DNA from: Punica granatum
Lineage: Eukaryota > Streptophyta > Magnoliopsida > Myrtales > Lythraceae
Assembly (NCBI RefSeq): GCF_007655135.1
Contig: NC_045132.1
Coordinates: 124,001-188,000 of the forward strand
Direction: 5' to 3'
Length of the DNA stretch: 64,000 nt
Shown here: positions 12,037-22,735 of the stretch, piece by piece
How the letters are laid out: every line of letters starts with the position of its first letter
How positions within the stretch are numbered: the first letter of the stretch is position 1
Made by a program: the position numbers and the translations under genes
Notes under the pieces: generated by a model
The model's database searches: none
What the model was told of the DNA's origin: nothing
Seen by the model: the letters and a program-made list of their open reading frames with translations, nothing else

Positions 12037-13324
12037 AGAACAGATAGACTTGGTTGTACATTTAATAGATTCTTAGTGATGATTATTACCACATCTTTAA
12101 AAGTGCTGTTGATATTAGCTAGTCCATAGTCATTATGATTATCTATAATTGCAAAAGAGCAGTGCTGCAACCTCCAAAATTCAGACTTTCACCACAATAT
12201 ATATACATATATAATATGATGATTATTATACCCATCTCATCTATAAGATTAAATGATATGATTATTCTAATGCATGCAGGAAGACCACATACATGGAACA
12301 GGACAGGAGACATGCTTAGACTCTCCACTAGTTATGGGTTAGATGTTGCTTTGAAGGAAGGAGATTAATTCACAAGCGCGCGCACGAGAGAGAATCATCT
12401 TTAATTAATCCCTCCAACTCCCTTTCGTAATTTTGAAAAATGCAGAGGCTTAATGGTGTTTGCTTTTGGTTCAGAAAAGCTATCCATGCCATATGCTAGC
12501 CGAGATCATTGGTTTATAATTTGTCAATCATCTGAGTCAGTGTTTCTTAATCAGTCAGCCGTTTACCAGTCTTACCTTTTGCCTCTCGCTTATCAATTCT
12601 CTGCGGGAAGCATTTAAGCTGTGCATCTGCACATTGGTAAACATCGATACATGACGTACACAATAGACAAGAAAACGCATGTGCGCAAATTGGGTTCCAT
12701 CCAAAACTAGCAATCAAGCTAAGCTTGGTAGACGCTGCATTGAAGTGATAAGAGCCATAACAAACTGTAGCGGCGCCAGAGTAACCTCTGATGTGCTCGG
12801 CCACATGCAGTGAGTGGACATGCATGGCCATGGCATCAGATGGGGCTTCCTTCTCCTGTGCCACTTTCTCTTCATACTGGATCACATCCATATTACCTGC
12901 ATAGATACACTCATAAGAACAAGCTCCTTATAGATGGTAACCAGCGCATACATACATACCATAATGGAATCATCCGCATCTTGAGAAAGGCGACTCAATC
13001 ACATCCTGATGATGGGATGGTATAACACAAATATTTGAAATGCAATGCCATTACATGCCCTTTCAGTTCCATCATTAATTTTTCAGTCAATAAAAGTACA
13101 GCACTCAATCAGAGCAAAATTGATCCCTTGTGGAATATTTTTCCAGCCAAACCAGAAGAACCCGAGTTATCCATATAAATGAACCACAACTTGGCTCAAG
13201 CTAATACATCCTCCCACCCAAGTCTTGCAAAGATCAGCTTCAGCTCCTACTGTATAGTGGCATAATCTGGATGGAATCAGCACAGGAAGATGAAAATAGA
13301 GCAGAAGTTTCTTGAGCTTTATGA

Positions 13325-15324
13325 TTATTTCCTCTTCAACTTTTTCCTTTCAGAGGCTTTTGCACATTCAAATGATACACCTCTAAAAGAAGCATAACTC
13401 CTGAGCTTCCCCAAGATCCTCCTCTCACTCACTCGCAGCATCAAAGAGTGATACAACTTTCTCTCTCGGTTGCAACAACACCTCCTCAGAGCTTCAACAT
13501 CATCTTCGATCGTATTCATACCATACAGACTCTCCCTGACGTATGCAAGTGACAAAAGTGCATTACAAACACTTTCTGTCAGCACTAAATCCCTGCTCAT
13601 CTCCGATGCTATTTGCCCTACACAGGTGTCACTATGGGGCAAAATCTTGCCTGAGCTGTAACTGCCTTTGGTTGGAACTGCAAGATCCAACACTCGATGA
13701 GCATCCTCAGGCAACAATATTATGTATAACAGAATGAGTAGCTCCAGTTGAGGCTCCCCGTTGAATGAAATCTCAAAGTACTCGGAGTCCTGACTTTCGC
13801 ATCCAGAATAACCTAACCTCCTCCACAAGGCCACCCGTGCTCTGGTGTGTCGATTTGAGAATGAAGAAGAGCTCCATTGAAGCACCAGTTCCAAGTCAAT
13901 ATTCACTATGTCATAAGGGTTGTTTTCCTCGGTAAATCCATATCTGTAAAGTAACGCTGCATTACCCAAAGACCCATAGGTATTGAAAACCTGTTGATCA
14001 GCAACAGAAAGATTTTAAGAGCGGAAAAAATGCACTCTGCAACAAAAGGATGCATGCCGCGCTTAGAACTGCATATATAAATGAAGTACCCCGAGGCGAA
14101 GAGAGCAATTCCTATAAATTTAAAATGTATGAAGCGCCACTCTAACCTCGTTCCCTCCTCTGACATCTTTCACCATAATCATTCCTAATACAGTGAAATC
14201 ATCTGGCAAGGGAGGAGGATGATCAACTTCATTATTGCTCTCGGAATTGTTACCAGAGGGAGATGTAACCAATGCCTTCTCATCAAAGACATTAGTTAAT
14301 TGGTCATCATCCACATCATCATTATCAGATTCACTATGAGAAGATAGTGAGGTGAAGTGTACATCCTCGGCTGCAGTCTTGTGATTAAACCTGGTTTCAT
14401 GCAAATGAAGCATGTGGGTATAGGCTCTCTGTTCCATCAGATCACAAGATAGATATAGAGAAACCTAAAGTTCTACCATCTTCGGCCTATGGACTAAATC
14501 GCGGTCAGCTGAAATAATGATAATAGCGCAAGAGCTTTCAAAACTGTACAGCAATGGGGGAGCCGGGAGCACAAATTGAGGTTAGTAGCACATCCTTATG
14601 AGTAATTAATCGCTAAATATTAAATGCCTTACAAGTCTGCCAATGGGACCATGCCAAATCCATGATAGTCATCAATCTCGAAGGACCGAGAAGCAATGAG
14701 ACTTCTAGCAGCCAGATACTGGTTGACCCCGAAGAAACCGGGGTTGAGCTCTGAGAAGGAATCCAGCAGGGGCAGGATACATTCCTTCCAGTCCTCACGA
14801 ATAAGAGCCTTGTCCTCCTTCACGGCCTGCTCAGCACAGAAAAGCACAGCACAGCATGTTTAGTGGACAAGGTTAGCTTGGCGGCATAACAACAAATACA
14901 ACAGCAGCCGACCCAAAAAAAAAAAAAAGAGGAGACCGACCTTGTGGAGCTCGGTTCCGCGGAGAAGCAGGTCGACTTCTCGGGAAGTCCAGGTGAGGGG
15001 AATGGGCTCCTGAGGAGGCAGGAGCTGGAGGTACCCAGCCCAGGGAGACACTTGGCCCAAGCTCCTCTCGAACATTAAGGCGACAGACAGCCCCAAGCAG
15101 CCCTCCAGACCGGCGGCTTCAATCATCTCCTGGGCGCCGGTTGTCTTGATGGTGAGGCAAGCTGTCTTGGGGATGGTGGCGACCGCATCCCCTTCCTTTA
15201 AGTCGCAGCGGGCTCTCACTGCGATCCCCTGATCAGGGCTGTCGGTGAGCTGGAGGGCGTCGCTGCATTCGATCGACTGCCATTTCATCCACCGCTTAAA
15301 CGCCCTCAATCGCCTGTCAGCCAT
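13325..15324 (-). CDS. SET-domain protein methyltransferase, SETD6 / ribosomal lysine methyltransferase-like, 4 exons
   Basis: Predicted protein lysine N-methyltransferase of the Rubisco-LSMT/SETD6 class. Exons on the - strand are 15324-14941, 14826-14633, 14390-14147 and 13990-13325. All junctions are GT-AG, the phases close, and the product is 495 aa. The N-terminal SET part has SPDQGIAVRARCDLKEGD (residues about 28-45) and a helical insert (WAGYLQLLP). The cofactor/catalytic motif LFNHKTAAEDVHF lies at about 193-205 and NTYGSLGNAALLYRYGF at about 277-293, both hallmarks of the family. An Asp/Ser-rich acidic insert (DNDDVDDD) follows the NH motif. The C-terminal part fits the Rubis-substrate-binding fold, and the protein ends in a basic KKLKRK tail that could be a nuclear signal. 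The substrate cannot be read from sequence; ribosomal protein or another nuclear target is an inference from relatives. Confidence 0.9.
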
Positions 15325-15368
15325 TCAGTCAGTCCCAGCAAATTCATCATCTATGGCTTCTCTAATCT

Positions 15369-15399
<31 letters not shown>

Positions 15400-16546
15400 C
15401 ATGCGACTGAGCTGACTCAGCAGGAAAAAGGAAGGCGTGAGATAGAGAATGTAAGTATGGTACCTGCTGGAATCGGAGCCAGCGCCGGAAGTCATACTGT
15501 TGCTCTCCTGTGGTGGCGGAGACAACAGAACGGCCAACCCTTTGGAGCGTTTGCAGCTGGATATATTATATGGAATATACATCATTTTTTTATCTTATCT
15601 ATATATTAGTGCCATCAAAACCGGACCGAATGGTGAATCGGAAGGGGTATGAGTTCATGAATTTATGGGTCCAACTAGGAATTCAATTGGACAGACCGCA
15701 CGTTTAATTAATATAAAATAAATATTCATATTATTAAAAAAATTATGATAATTAAAATAGAATAATGATGATTCCAAATAAATATAAAGATAATGTAAGA
15801 AAATATCTATATTTAATATTTGTTATTTCAAAATAAATATTGAATTGTAATAAGTACTTAAAAGTATAGTTAAAAAAACAAGAAAGTAGTGGTTGCTTGA
15901 TTGATAGCTTGTTAGTATGGGAAGCAAGAGGTCATTTATTCAAATCCTTACACAATTTATCAATTTTTACACTAAATAGGAAGCCCATAAAACCGATCGG
16001 TTCAATGAAATTTTGCTCAAAAACCGATCGGTTCAACTCTGCCATTTGGGTTTTTAAGCAGACCGGACCGGACATAGTGTTGGTTTTCGGTCCAGCCGGT
16101 CCGATCCTGTTCTGATAACAATGCTATATATATATATATAATTGTATCACATGCAATAAATACGGTTAGAAAATTAAATTTTAATATTATATGAGGTCAC
16201 AAATGTATTTGTTTAAATAAGATTTACATTAAAATCTATAATACGTAATGTAAAACAGAATTAACCAATTTATTATGCATTAAATGTATTAATATAAAAA
16301 ATTAATTTTCTTTTTTAAAAACAAGTCTATTTCAATTTTTTTTTAAAAATGATTCACAACAAAATGAATTTTAAAATTTTTATACATTGTATAAATATAG
16401 GTTTTAGTATAGGAGATAATGCTCTAGAATAGTTAGAGATTGTTATATGTAGATATTTTGCTCTTATTAACATTGCAATGATTTAAGTATATGTAATGTA
16501 TAACTTTTACATCAATCATGTCAAATGAAGAAATTTGTATATATTA
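15325..16546. other. Intergenic, AT-rich
   Basis: Promoter side of the SET gene. It contains an (AT) microsatellite at about 15378-15400 and, from 15700, very AT-rich sequence with no coding signal. Confidence 0.45.
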
Positions 16547-16904
16547 TAATTTATTGGGAAATTTACCCAAAATGGTCTATGGTTTACCCGTTTTGTCAAA
16601 TCTATCCTATTTTTTTGTCAAATATATCACTTGATTTACTTTATGCATCAAATCTATCACGGCGTTATCTTTTCCGTCGACATCTAACGGCCGTGCTGAC
16701 ATAATGTCCACGTGGCAAGTGTGGTTCACTATCGCTCCACGTGTCACATCAACACAGCCGTTAGATGTTGACATAAAATATAACACATTGATAGATTTGA
16801 TGCAAAAAGTAAACCATAGGATATATCTGACAAAAAAAACATATGATAAATTTGACAAAACGGGTAAACCATTGGTCATTTTGGATCAAAATCCCTAATT
16901 TATT
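16547..16904. mobile_element. Mutator-type MITE, 340 bp with long TIRs and perfect 9-bp target duplication
   Basis: The element proper is 16556-16895. The left arm starts GGGAAATTTACCC and the reverse complement of the right end starts GGGATTTTGATCC. The arms stay complementary for roughly 150 bp each, through shared blocks such as GGTTTACCCGTTTTGTCAAA and GACATCTAACGGC, leaving only a short centre. The 9-bp sequence TAATTTATT stands immediately before (16547-16555) and after (16896-16904) the element. A 9-bp duplication with long TIRs is the signature of the Mutator superfamily. It has no coding capacity. Confidence 0.9.
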
Positions 16905-17376
16905 TAATGTTGTCCTTATAGTTCATTGCAAAAAAATTTCAAATATTGATAATTGTTTAGCAGCAAATTATTTAATTGCATTACATATTTATTTGCTCAT
17001 TAACGCTATGCACATTCACTACAAATATCAAGTGCAAATATATAAATTTGATTTTATAAATATTTTTGATTATGATATTTTATTAATTCCTTACTTTTTA
17101 TTAATTAATTTTTTATTTTATTTTTGATATGACCATCAACCTTGTGTTATTTATTGCTCTTCTTATAACTTTTTCTTCTCTCATCTTCTCGCGGCGAGCT
17201 ATGTGCCATACTTCCCTTTTCCTTCTCCTTCCTCTCCTCTTTACCTTCCATTGCTTATTCTTCTTTTTTTCTGTTTTCATTTTAATACAACTTTCTCTCG
17301 TTTTACTCGGAAGATTTTGATATAACTTAAGTTAATCTATCAGCCGCACATGGCGCGAGTGCAAGCTCTAATAGTA
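16905..17376. other. Intergenic, AT-rich
   Basis: AT-rich sequence between the MITE and the MULE. There is no gene or recognisable motif. Confidence 0.4.
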
Positions 17377-17385
17377 TAAAAAAAG

Positions 17386-17535
17386 GAGAACACTAACAGT
17401 TTAGTCTTCAATTTTTTAATAGCCACCATTTGAGTACCTGAATTTTCAAAAACTGGAATTTGATCCCTCAATTTCAATTTTGTCTAATAGTTTGGTCCTA
17501 TCGTTGAGTGGTCTCAACGGAAAGCTGACGTGGAA
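17386..17535 (+). repeat. MULE left terminal inverted repeat
   Basis: Begins GAGAACACTAACAG. It pairs with 21537-21685 in inverted orientation up to the shared CTGACGTGG block. Confidence 0.88.
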
Positions 17536-17749
17536 GCTGAGTTGGCTCAAACGGTGTCAAAGTCATGCCACGTCCTTACCAAAACGAAGTCGTTTCGCAA
17601 CCTACACACCGAAAAACAAAACGGCGCCATGCCCTGCTTCCCAACCTCTCCCCCAACGCGAAACGTCGTTGTTTGTCAACCTTACGAAAAACGACGTCGG
17701 TTTCGTCCTTGCCTTAGTCTTCTTACAAGCGAAATCGGAATGTAATCCC

Positions 17750-17965
17750 AAATTTCCAAATCCTTTCGAAACCCTAATCCCCAATTCCTACAATCCAATC
17801 GAAAACCCTAAGCCCCAAATTCCCCAATCGAATTCCAAAATCATCCAATCGAACGTAAAATCCTAATCCCCAAATTTCCCAAAATCTTCCAATCAAACCA
17901 TAAACCCTAAGCCCCAAATTTCCAGAATCCTCCAGTCGAACCGTAAACCCTAATCACCAAACTTC
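17750..17965. repeat. Degenerate tandem repeat in the MULE left subterminal region
   Basis: Repeats of a roughly 60-65-bp unit built around AAACCCTAAGCCCCAAATT and CCAATCGAA, about three imperfect copies. It lies between the left TIR and the GRF pseudogene. Subterminal repeats are common in MULEs. Confidence 0.6.
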
Positions 17966-18107
17966 TGAAATCCTCCAACTGATTGCAATCCCAATTTGGA
18001 GCACCATAAGTTGCAATTCTCAATCAGAGTGGAGCCCTTGTAATCACCGTCAGTAGCGTGAGGATTTAGCCTTCTACCCCAAGAGCAGGAGAACGAGCAG
18101 TCTAAGC

Positions 18108-18527
18108 ATGTCCAATGGCGAAGATGATGGGTTATGTGATCGCGGGCGAAGAAAGAGCAATTGGAGCAGTAATAGGGATGAAGACATCTACTGTCACTGT
18201 GGGCGAAGGGCTTTGAGGATGACTTCAAACACCAAATGCAATCCTGGTAAGGCATTTTATCGGTGCCCACAGTAGAGGAACAAAGGTCTAAGCTGCGGTT
18301 ATTTTCAATGGGAAGATGAAATTGGCTTATCAAACTCCTCTTCTGATCAGAGGTTGATCAATGAGCTTAGGAGTAGGAATGCCACCAACGAGCTACAGTT
18401 GAAAAGGTTACGGCTTTTGTGTTTGATATTGGCTTTGTTGGTTATTGTTTTGGCATTGAAATTGTGGAAAGTAAGCTGGCTTATTTGGTGTGCGTTGGAC
18501 TGTAAATGTGCAGTGGTGTGCTTTTAG
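18108..18527 (+). pseudogene. GRF-type zinc-finger protein with C-terminal membrane anchor, one in-frame stop (MULE cargo)
   Basis: A 140-codon frame starting MSNGEDDG and broken only by TAG at 18273-18275. It shows the GRF zinc-finger pattern: YCHCGRRA, then NPGKAFYRCP, the stop, and CGYFQWEDE. A Leu-rich helix (NELQLKRLRLL) and a strongly hydrophobic segment (LALLVIVLALKLW) near the C-terminus follow. This architecture is common in short plant GRF-finger proteins. It is oriented toward the transposase, so the two are convergent. A single stop suggests recent loss, or a very short pseudogene; a sequencing error is also possible. Its function inside a MULE is unknown. Confidence 0.75.
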
Positions 18528-18829
18528 GTTGTTGTAATGGAAGTGGCCTTTAGAAGTGGCCGTTGTAGTTGATCAATCTGTTGGGTTGATCATCGTGTTG
18601 GTAGTTGATCAATGTGTTGGAGTGCTGGTATTGATGGTCCGGCACGGGTAGATGGTGCTTAGGAGTTGGTTTTTTTTCTTTTTTTCTGGATGCTCTGCAT
18701 GTATAAATTGAATGTACCTGATTTATGACAATATCTAATGAAGAGCCATTGTTTATATCATTTGTTGCATCTTCACCAATTTTATGGCATTTATATCTTA
18801 CTTTGCAACTGAAATGCTGCACTATTGAT

Positions 18830-18960
18830 AATTGAGCACAAAGCACTAATCTGTGCAAGCACTAACCACTGTGCACTAAGCACCAAGCAATGAGCACAGA
18901 GCACCAAGCACTGAGCACCGAGCATCGAGCACCGACCAACTGAGCACAGTCTAACAACAG
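18830..18960. repeat. GAGCACC-type short tandem repeats inside the MULE
   Basis: A run of imperfect repeats of the form AAGCACTGAGCACCGAGC, with a related CAACTGAGACACTGAGCAG stretch near 19230-19260. It is non-coding. Confidence 0.7.
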
Positions 18961-19665
18961 TGCAGTAACACTAGTACATCTAGTCTTGCTTTTATTGATG
19001 TATCTTTTTTTGTCTGGAACTTGTTTTGTCTGCAAGTTTTGCTCAGATACATTGAGGACTTACAAAACATAGATTCTGATGTATCTTGCTTTTACATCAG
19101 TATATATGCTACTGATGTACAATTAACTACAACACAAGACAAACAAATAACTCAGTCTTGTTTAACTTCAGTTCAACGACCCAGAGAACTATGAAAAGAA
19201 CAAACTGAGGCACTCCATCAGTAACACCAACTGAGACACTGAGCAGTAACTGAGACATCAAAAACTAACTTCAGTAATACCAACTGTGCAGTAACACCAT
19301 ATTTTGAACATTCTTGAGAATAATTGTTGCATATATTAACTTCCATTACAAAGTTAGAGTCCAAATGGTAAGACAAACATTTCAAGACCACAAAAAATGG
19401 TATTAACTAGTCCGAAAACGACAATCTGACCACAAGAAATTGCCATTTGGTCACCGATACAAATGTACCTGATTTGACATTTCATATACCATCAGCATCA
19501 ACTATACCAAAAGCCCAACTTAATCATATCATCAACTATATGAAAAGATCAAAAGAAGACTAAATATCAGTTCCTATACACTTGCATATGTACTATCATT
19601 AAATATACCAAAAAATGCTTTTGCTTCCATTAATGATTCCTTAGTTGCTACTTCAGTTCTTCATG

Positions 19666-21160
19666 TTATTTCTTCTTTTGAACCTGTGTGGAGCATGATT
19701 CCTGAGTTGCCAAATTGTGGCTTGAGCTAGATGTGGACCTCTTAGTTTGCTTGTTTGCCGTACTTCTAGTCGTCCTTGGAAGAAATAATGGTGGAGGAGG
19801 AGACCCTACTGCATGACCACCAATCACTGACCTGGGGGCAAGAGCATGCATTGGCACTGACATAGGTATAGTTTTTGGCATTGGGGCAGAAGCATGAAGC
19901 GGCATTGAGGCATGAAATGGACGTGAGGGAGTTGCTGGCGTTAGAGGCCTGCGTGGGGGTGGCCTCAAAGCTTTCTGGTTGTTTCTCTGTAGGTTTGGTC
20001 CAAGTGTCGGGATGAAAACTGGTATGCTCTCACCTGGTTGGCCTGGCTGTATCTCAACAACTGCGTATGCAATGACATAGAAAGCCTGGTTAAGATCTTG
20101 AGTCATTGCTGCTAATAGAGTGCATCCACAATATCCATTCAAGAAACAACTATCAAGACCTATGATAAGTCTACAACCCCTTAATGCCCCTCTTTTGGTT
20201 GCTTCAAAACAGATGTAATTTTTCTCGAATCTAGGAGGCAAACTTTGATCCATCCTTTAAACACTTAACCATGCAGTTGACCCAGGATTGCTCCTTCTAA
20301 TCTCTTGACAGTAATCCCAAAGTGCAGCAAATTGTTTCTTCTCAAATCATTCAACAATACCTCTGGTTATTTCCAAAGATCTATATAACTTAATCTCCAC
20401 TAATTGAACTTGATAATTATAAGTCATGAATTTCGCTGCATCTTTGGTTGTAATAGTAGGATAACTTCTCATGGCATCCACTGGCTTTTTTCCTACTCAT
20501 TTTCTGTTGGCTAGAGGATTCTTTAAGACCCTGCTGCAAGTGTGAGTGGGATATAAGGTCTTTATCTGATAACCCCTTGCATGCTCAGCCCATGAACATA
20601 ATATTTTCCATTCACATTATTCCACAATACAAGCAGCACTGCATCTAATCTTGTCATTCTTCTTAAACTTCACAACTCTCCCAAGATATATGTTATAGTC
20701 TTTCACGGCCTCTTTAAACAATTTAAGGGTGGGAAACCCCATTTTTAACTCCAAATGGACGTCACCAAATGGTGCCTGGGCAAAATCAGCAAGCATGATC
20801 CCATTGTCTTTGTCATTACTCCCTCTTAGTCCTTGATACTCCTCAGGTAATATGTCTTGCATAATCAAACTCAGTTATTGGAATATCATCATATTCAACC
20901 TTTGGAACAGTTTCTAACGCATCATTCTCTGAGGAAATATTTATACCAACATTAGCTCTCCAGTTTAACTTTCTATGTCTTGAAGACTCGGCTACATCAC
21001 TTGCAACTTTATCTACAAATTGAAATGCTTCTGCGAAAAATTCCTCATCATCATCCTCATTCTCCTCATACTCCTTTGATTCAGGTCCGTATGTTTCATC
21101 CTCACTCCTTTCAGAACCAGTCTCATATCTTCCATCCGACCAATCATTTTCCTCTGACAT
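19666..21160 (-). pseudogene. MuDR-family transposase, frameshifted, stop-riddled and internally deleted
   Basis: Reading on the - strand: an acidic N-terminus (MSEENDWSDGRYETGSE) from 21160; a frameshift near 20850-20868; then the MuDR N-terminal domain (MGFPTLKLFKEAVKDY) with the zinc-binding region holding the C...C...HTC pattern. The transposase core start follows (RLIIGLDSCFLNG, LLAAMTQDLNQAFYVIAYAVVE), containing the first catalytic Asp region. At least four in-frame stops interrupt the frame between 20619 and 20254. Directly after AYAVVE the protein switches to a Pro-rich tail (RPPPRRPLTPATP) and a Lys-rich end. The rest of the DDE core and the SWIM zinc finger are missing, so an internal deletion has joined core to tail. 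It is inactive. Confidence 0.85.
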
Positions 21161-21536
21161 TGTCTGACATTTAAAAAAAGAAACAAATAAGGGATATAAT
21201 AAACAAAGACAAAATAATAGCATGTTGCCCAACACCGTAAAGACAAGTATGGTCTACAACTAAAAAAAAATTACTTTTTTTTGTTCTTGTCCACCTACTA
21301 GCCAACATATAAATGCCAAAACGACAAATAAACCGAACAAAAACGAATATCAGTGGTCCACAACCACTGGTCAACACGAGGAAGTCTCTCTGCGATCTTC
21401 TATGGCTGGAAAACAACAAACTTCATACCATTGTAACCTTCACTCACCTCCATGAATGCGAAATCGTGCTCGATTTAACACTCTCTCTATTTGATTCCCG
21501 AGTTAGCTAGGAAAATTACGTTTTCACTTCACTCTT

Positions 21537-21685
21537 CCACGTCAGATTTCCGTTAAGACCACTTGACAATAGGACCAAACTGTTAGACGGAATTGAAATT
21601 GAGGGATCAAATTCCCGTTTTTGAAAATTCAAGTACTCAAGTGGTGGCTATTGAAAAATTGGAGGACTAAACTGTTAGTGAACTC
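21537..21685 (-). repeat. MULE right terminal inverted repeat
   Basis: Inverted partner of 17386-17535. Read on the - strand it begins GAGTTCACTAACAG. Confidence 0.88.
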
Positions 21686-22735
21686 TAGAAAAAGAGAAAC
21701 GGATATATGTGAAGTGAGCCGAGCAGAATCGGTTTATGAAAGCCCATTGATGCTGAACAGGGCCCAGGCCCAGCCCTCATTTGCAAGCGTCGTCTCTCGC
21801 CGCCCTCGCTTATTCTCAACGGAACAGAGCTATTCCGTTCTTTTGTAGATGTAATAATAAATAAATGCTGTCTCTCTCTCTGCCTCTTTCTCGCCTGAAC
21901 CTGAAGAAGTTCTATCTTTCTGCTGCTTCGCTTCTTCTGCTGCTATTGTTAGACTGGCTGCCCATCCCGGACCTTGAATGCTCCAATTTTTCTTCCTCCC
22001 TGCCCTTTCATCCCCAACTGTCCTCGATCTCTGCTCCCCCACGCAGCAGCTACCTCCGCGTCTGCAGCCGTCCCGGCCAAGCTCACAGCAACAGGTGCCC
22101 ATTCTCATCTTAGGGTTCTTTCATTCCCACATCTTTTCTTTTAATTTGCCTAACTGGTGATCGACGTCCACTTGCACGCTCCTGTTGATAATTGCGGTTC
22201 TCTCTGTGCACGTAACTAGGAAGACCGAACTGCCATTAGGGCAAAGCACGAACTCGACCGAACCTCCGACGAGTTCTTTGGAGCTCTCCAATCGAATATC
22301 TAGTGCTCCCCATTGCTTCACTTTGTCTCCTTCATCTGAATTTTTCTTAAGGATCCGGGAACGAACCTGGGTCAGTTTTATATTTATTTATTTCTGTTCT
22401 CTTCATCTTATGTAGATGATGGTAGATGATATATAATAAAGCAGTATTAACGGGTGCTGAATTTTACCGTATGGGTACTGTACGGACCCGAATAAGGTAC
22501 CCTTCCCTTTGTTGGTTCGATTAAGCTCAGCGCACTTCTCATTATGGGCTTTCTAGATGCATCAAAACGTACTGTTTCAGCCAGCTCCCAACAATAACAC
22601 TAATCTACCTATACCTAGGAAATGGAGATGCTCATCAGACTGCCCTTTTTTGTGTTTTGCAGATTGGGGTGTGCATTAGATGATTAAAAGACAAGGAATC
22701 AGAATATTTTCTCACACGTATATTGGATAAGAATC
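21686..22735 (+). other. HDC1 promoter and 5' leader with a likely leader intron
   Basis: Pyrimidine-rich sequence from about 21860 looks like a plant 5' leader. A donor (CAACAG/GTGCCC) at 22095 and an acceptor after TGTGTTTTGCAG ending 22662 suggest a leader intron of about 570 bp, with 73 bp of exon before the ATG at 22736. Because the MULE ends at 21685, little more than 150 bp of original promoter remains before the leader. Confidence 0.55.

Larger units (their letters stand above)
10603..13324. other. Intergenic: ZHD promoter side and SET-gene 3' side
   Basis: No supported gene. It contains the presumed 5' UTR and promoter of the ZHD gene with CT/GA-rich stretches, a TG/TA microsatellite near 11185-11225, further TA runs near 11825-11850, a poly-C tract (11985-12034), and the 3' flank of the SET gene. 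A 114-codon open frame at 12547-12891 on the - strand is not convincing. Confidence 0.45.
17386..21685 (-). mobile_element. Mutator-like element (MULE), 4.3 kb, inactivated
   Basis: Terminal inverted repeats of about 150 bp (17386-17535 and 21537-21685) match in inverted orientation through blocks such as CACTAACAGTTTAGTC and TTTGATCCCTCAATTTCAAT. Flanking 9-mers are TAAAAAAAG (17377-17385) and TAGAAAAAG (21686-21694), a 9-bp target duplication with one later mutation. Inside are a transposase pseudogene on the - strand and, facing it, a GRF-zinc-finger pseudogene on the + strand. It lies between the divergent SET and HDC1 genes, about 2 kb upstream of the SET start and 1.05 kb upstream of the HDC1 start. 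Confidence 0.92.

Noticed and set aside
11797..12170. Poly-Gly open frames over the 50-base C tract
   Set aside because: They are homopolymer artefacts with no coding signal on either side.
12547..12891. 114-codon open frame on the - strand (MDVIQYEEKVAQEKEAPSD...), preceded by an acceptor-like TCTATGCAG
   Set aside because: No domain or family recognised, composition drifts along the frame, and it lies in the 3' region of the SET gene. It may be UTR or a non-coding transcript, but there is not enough to call a gene.
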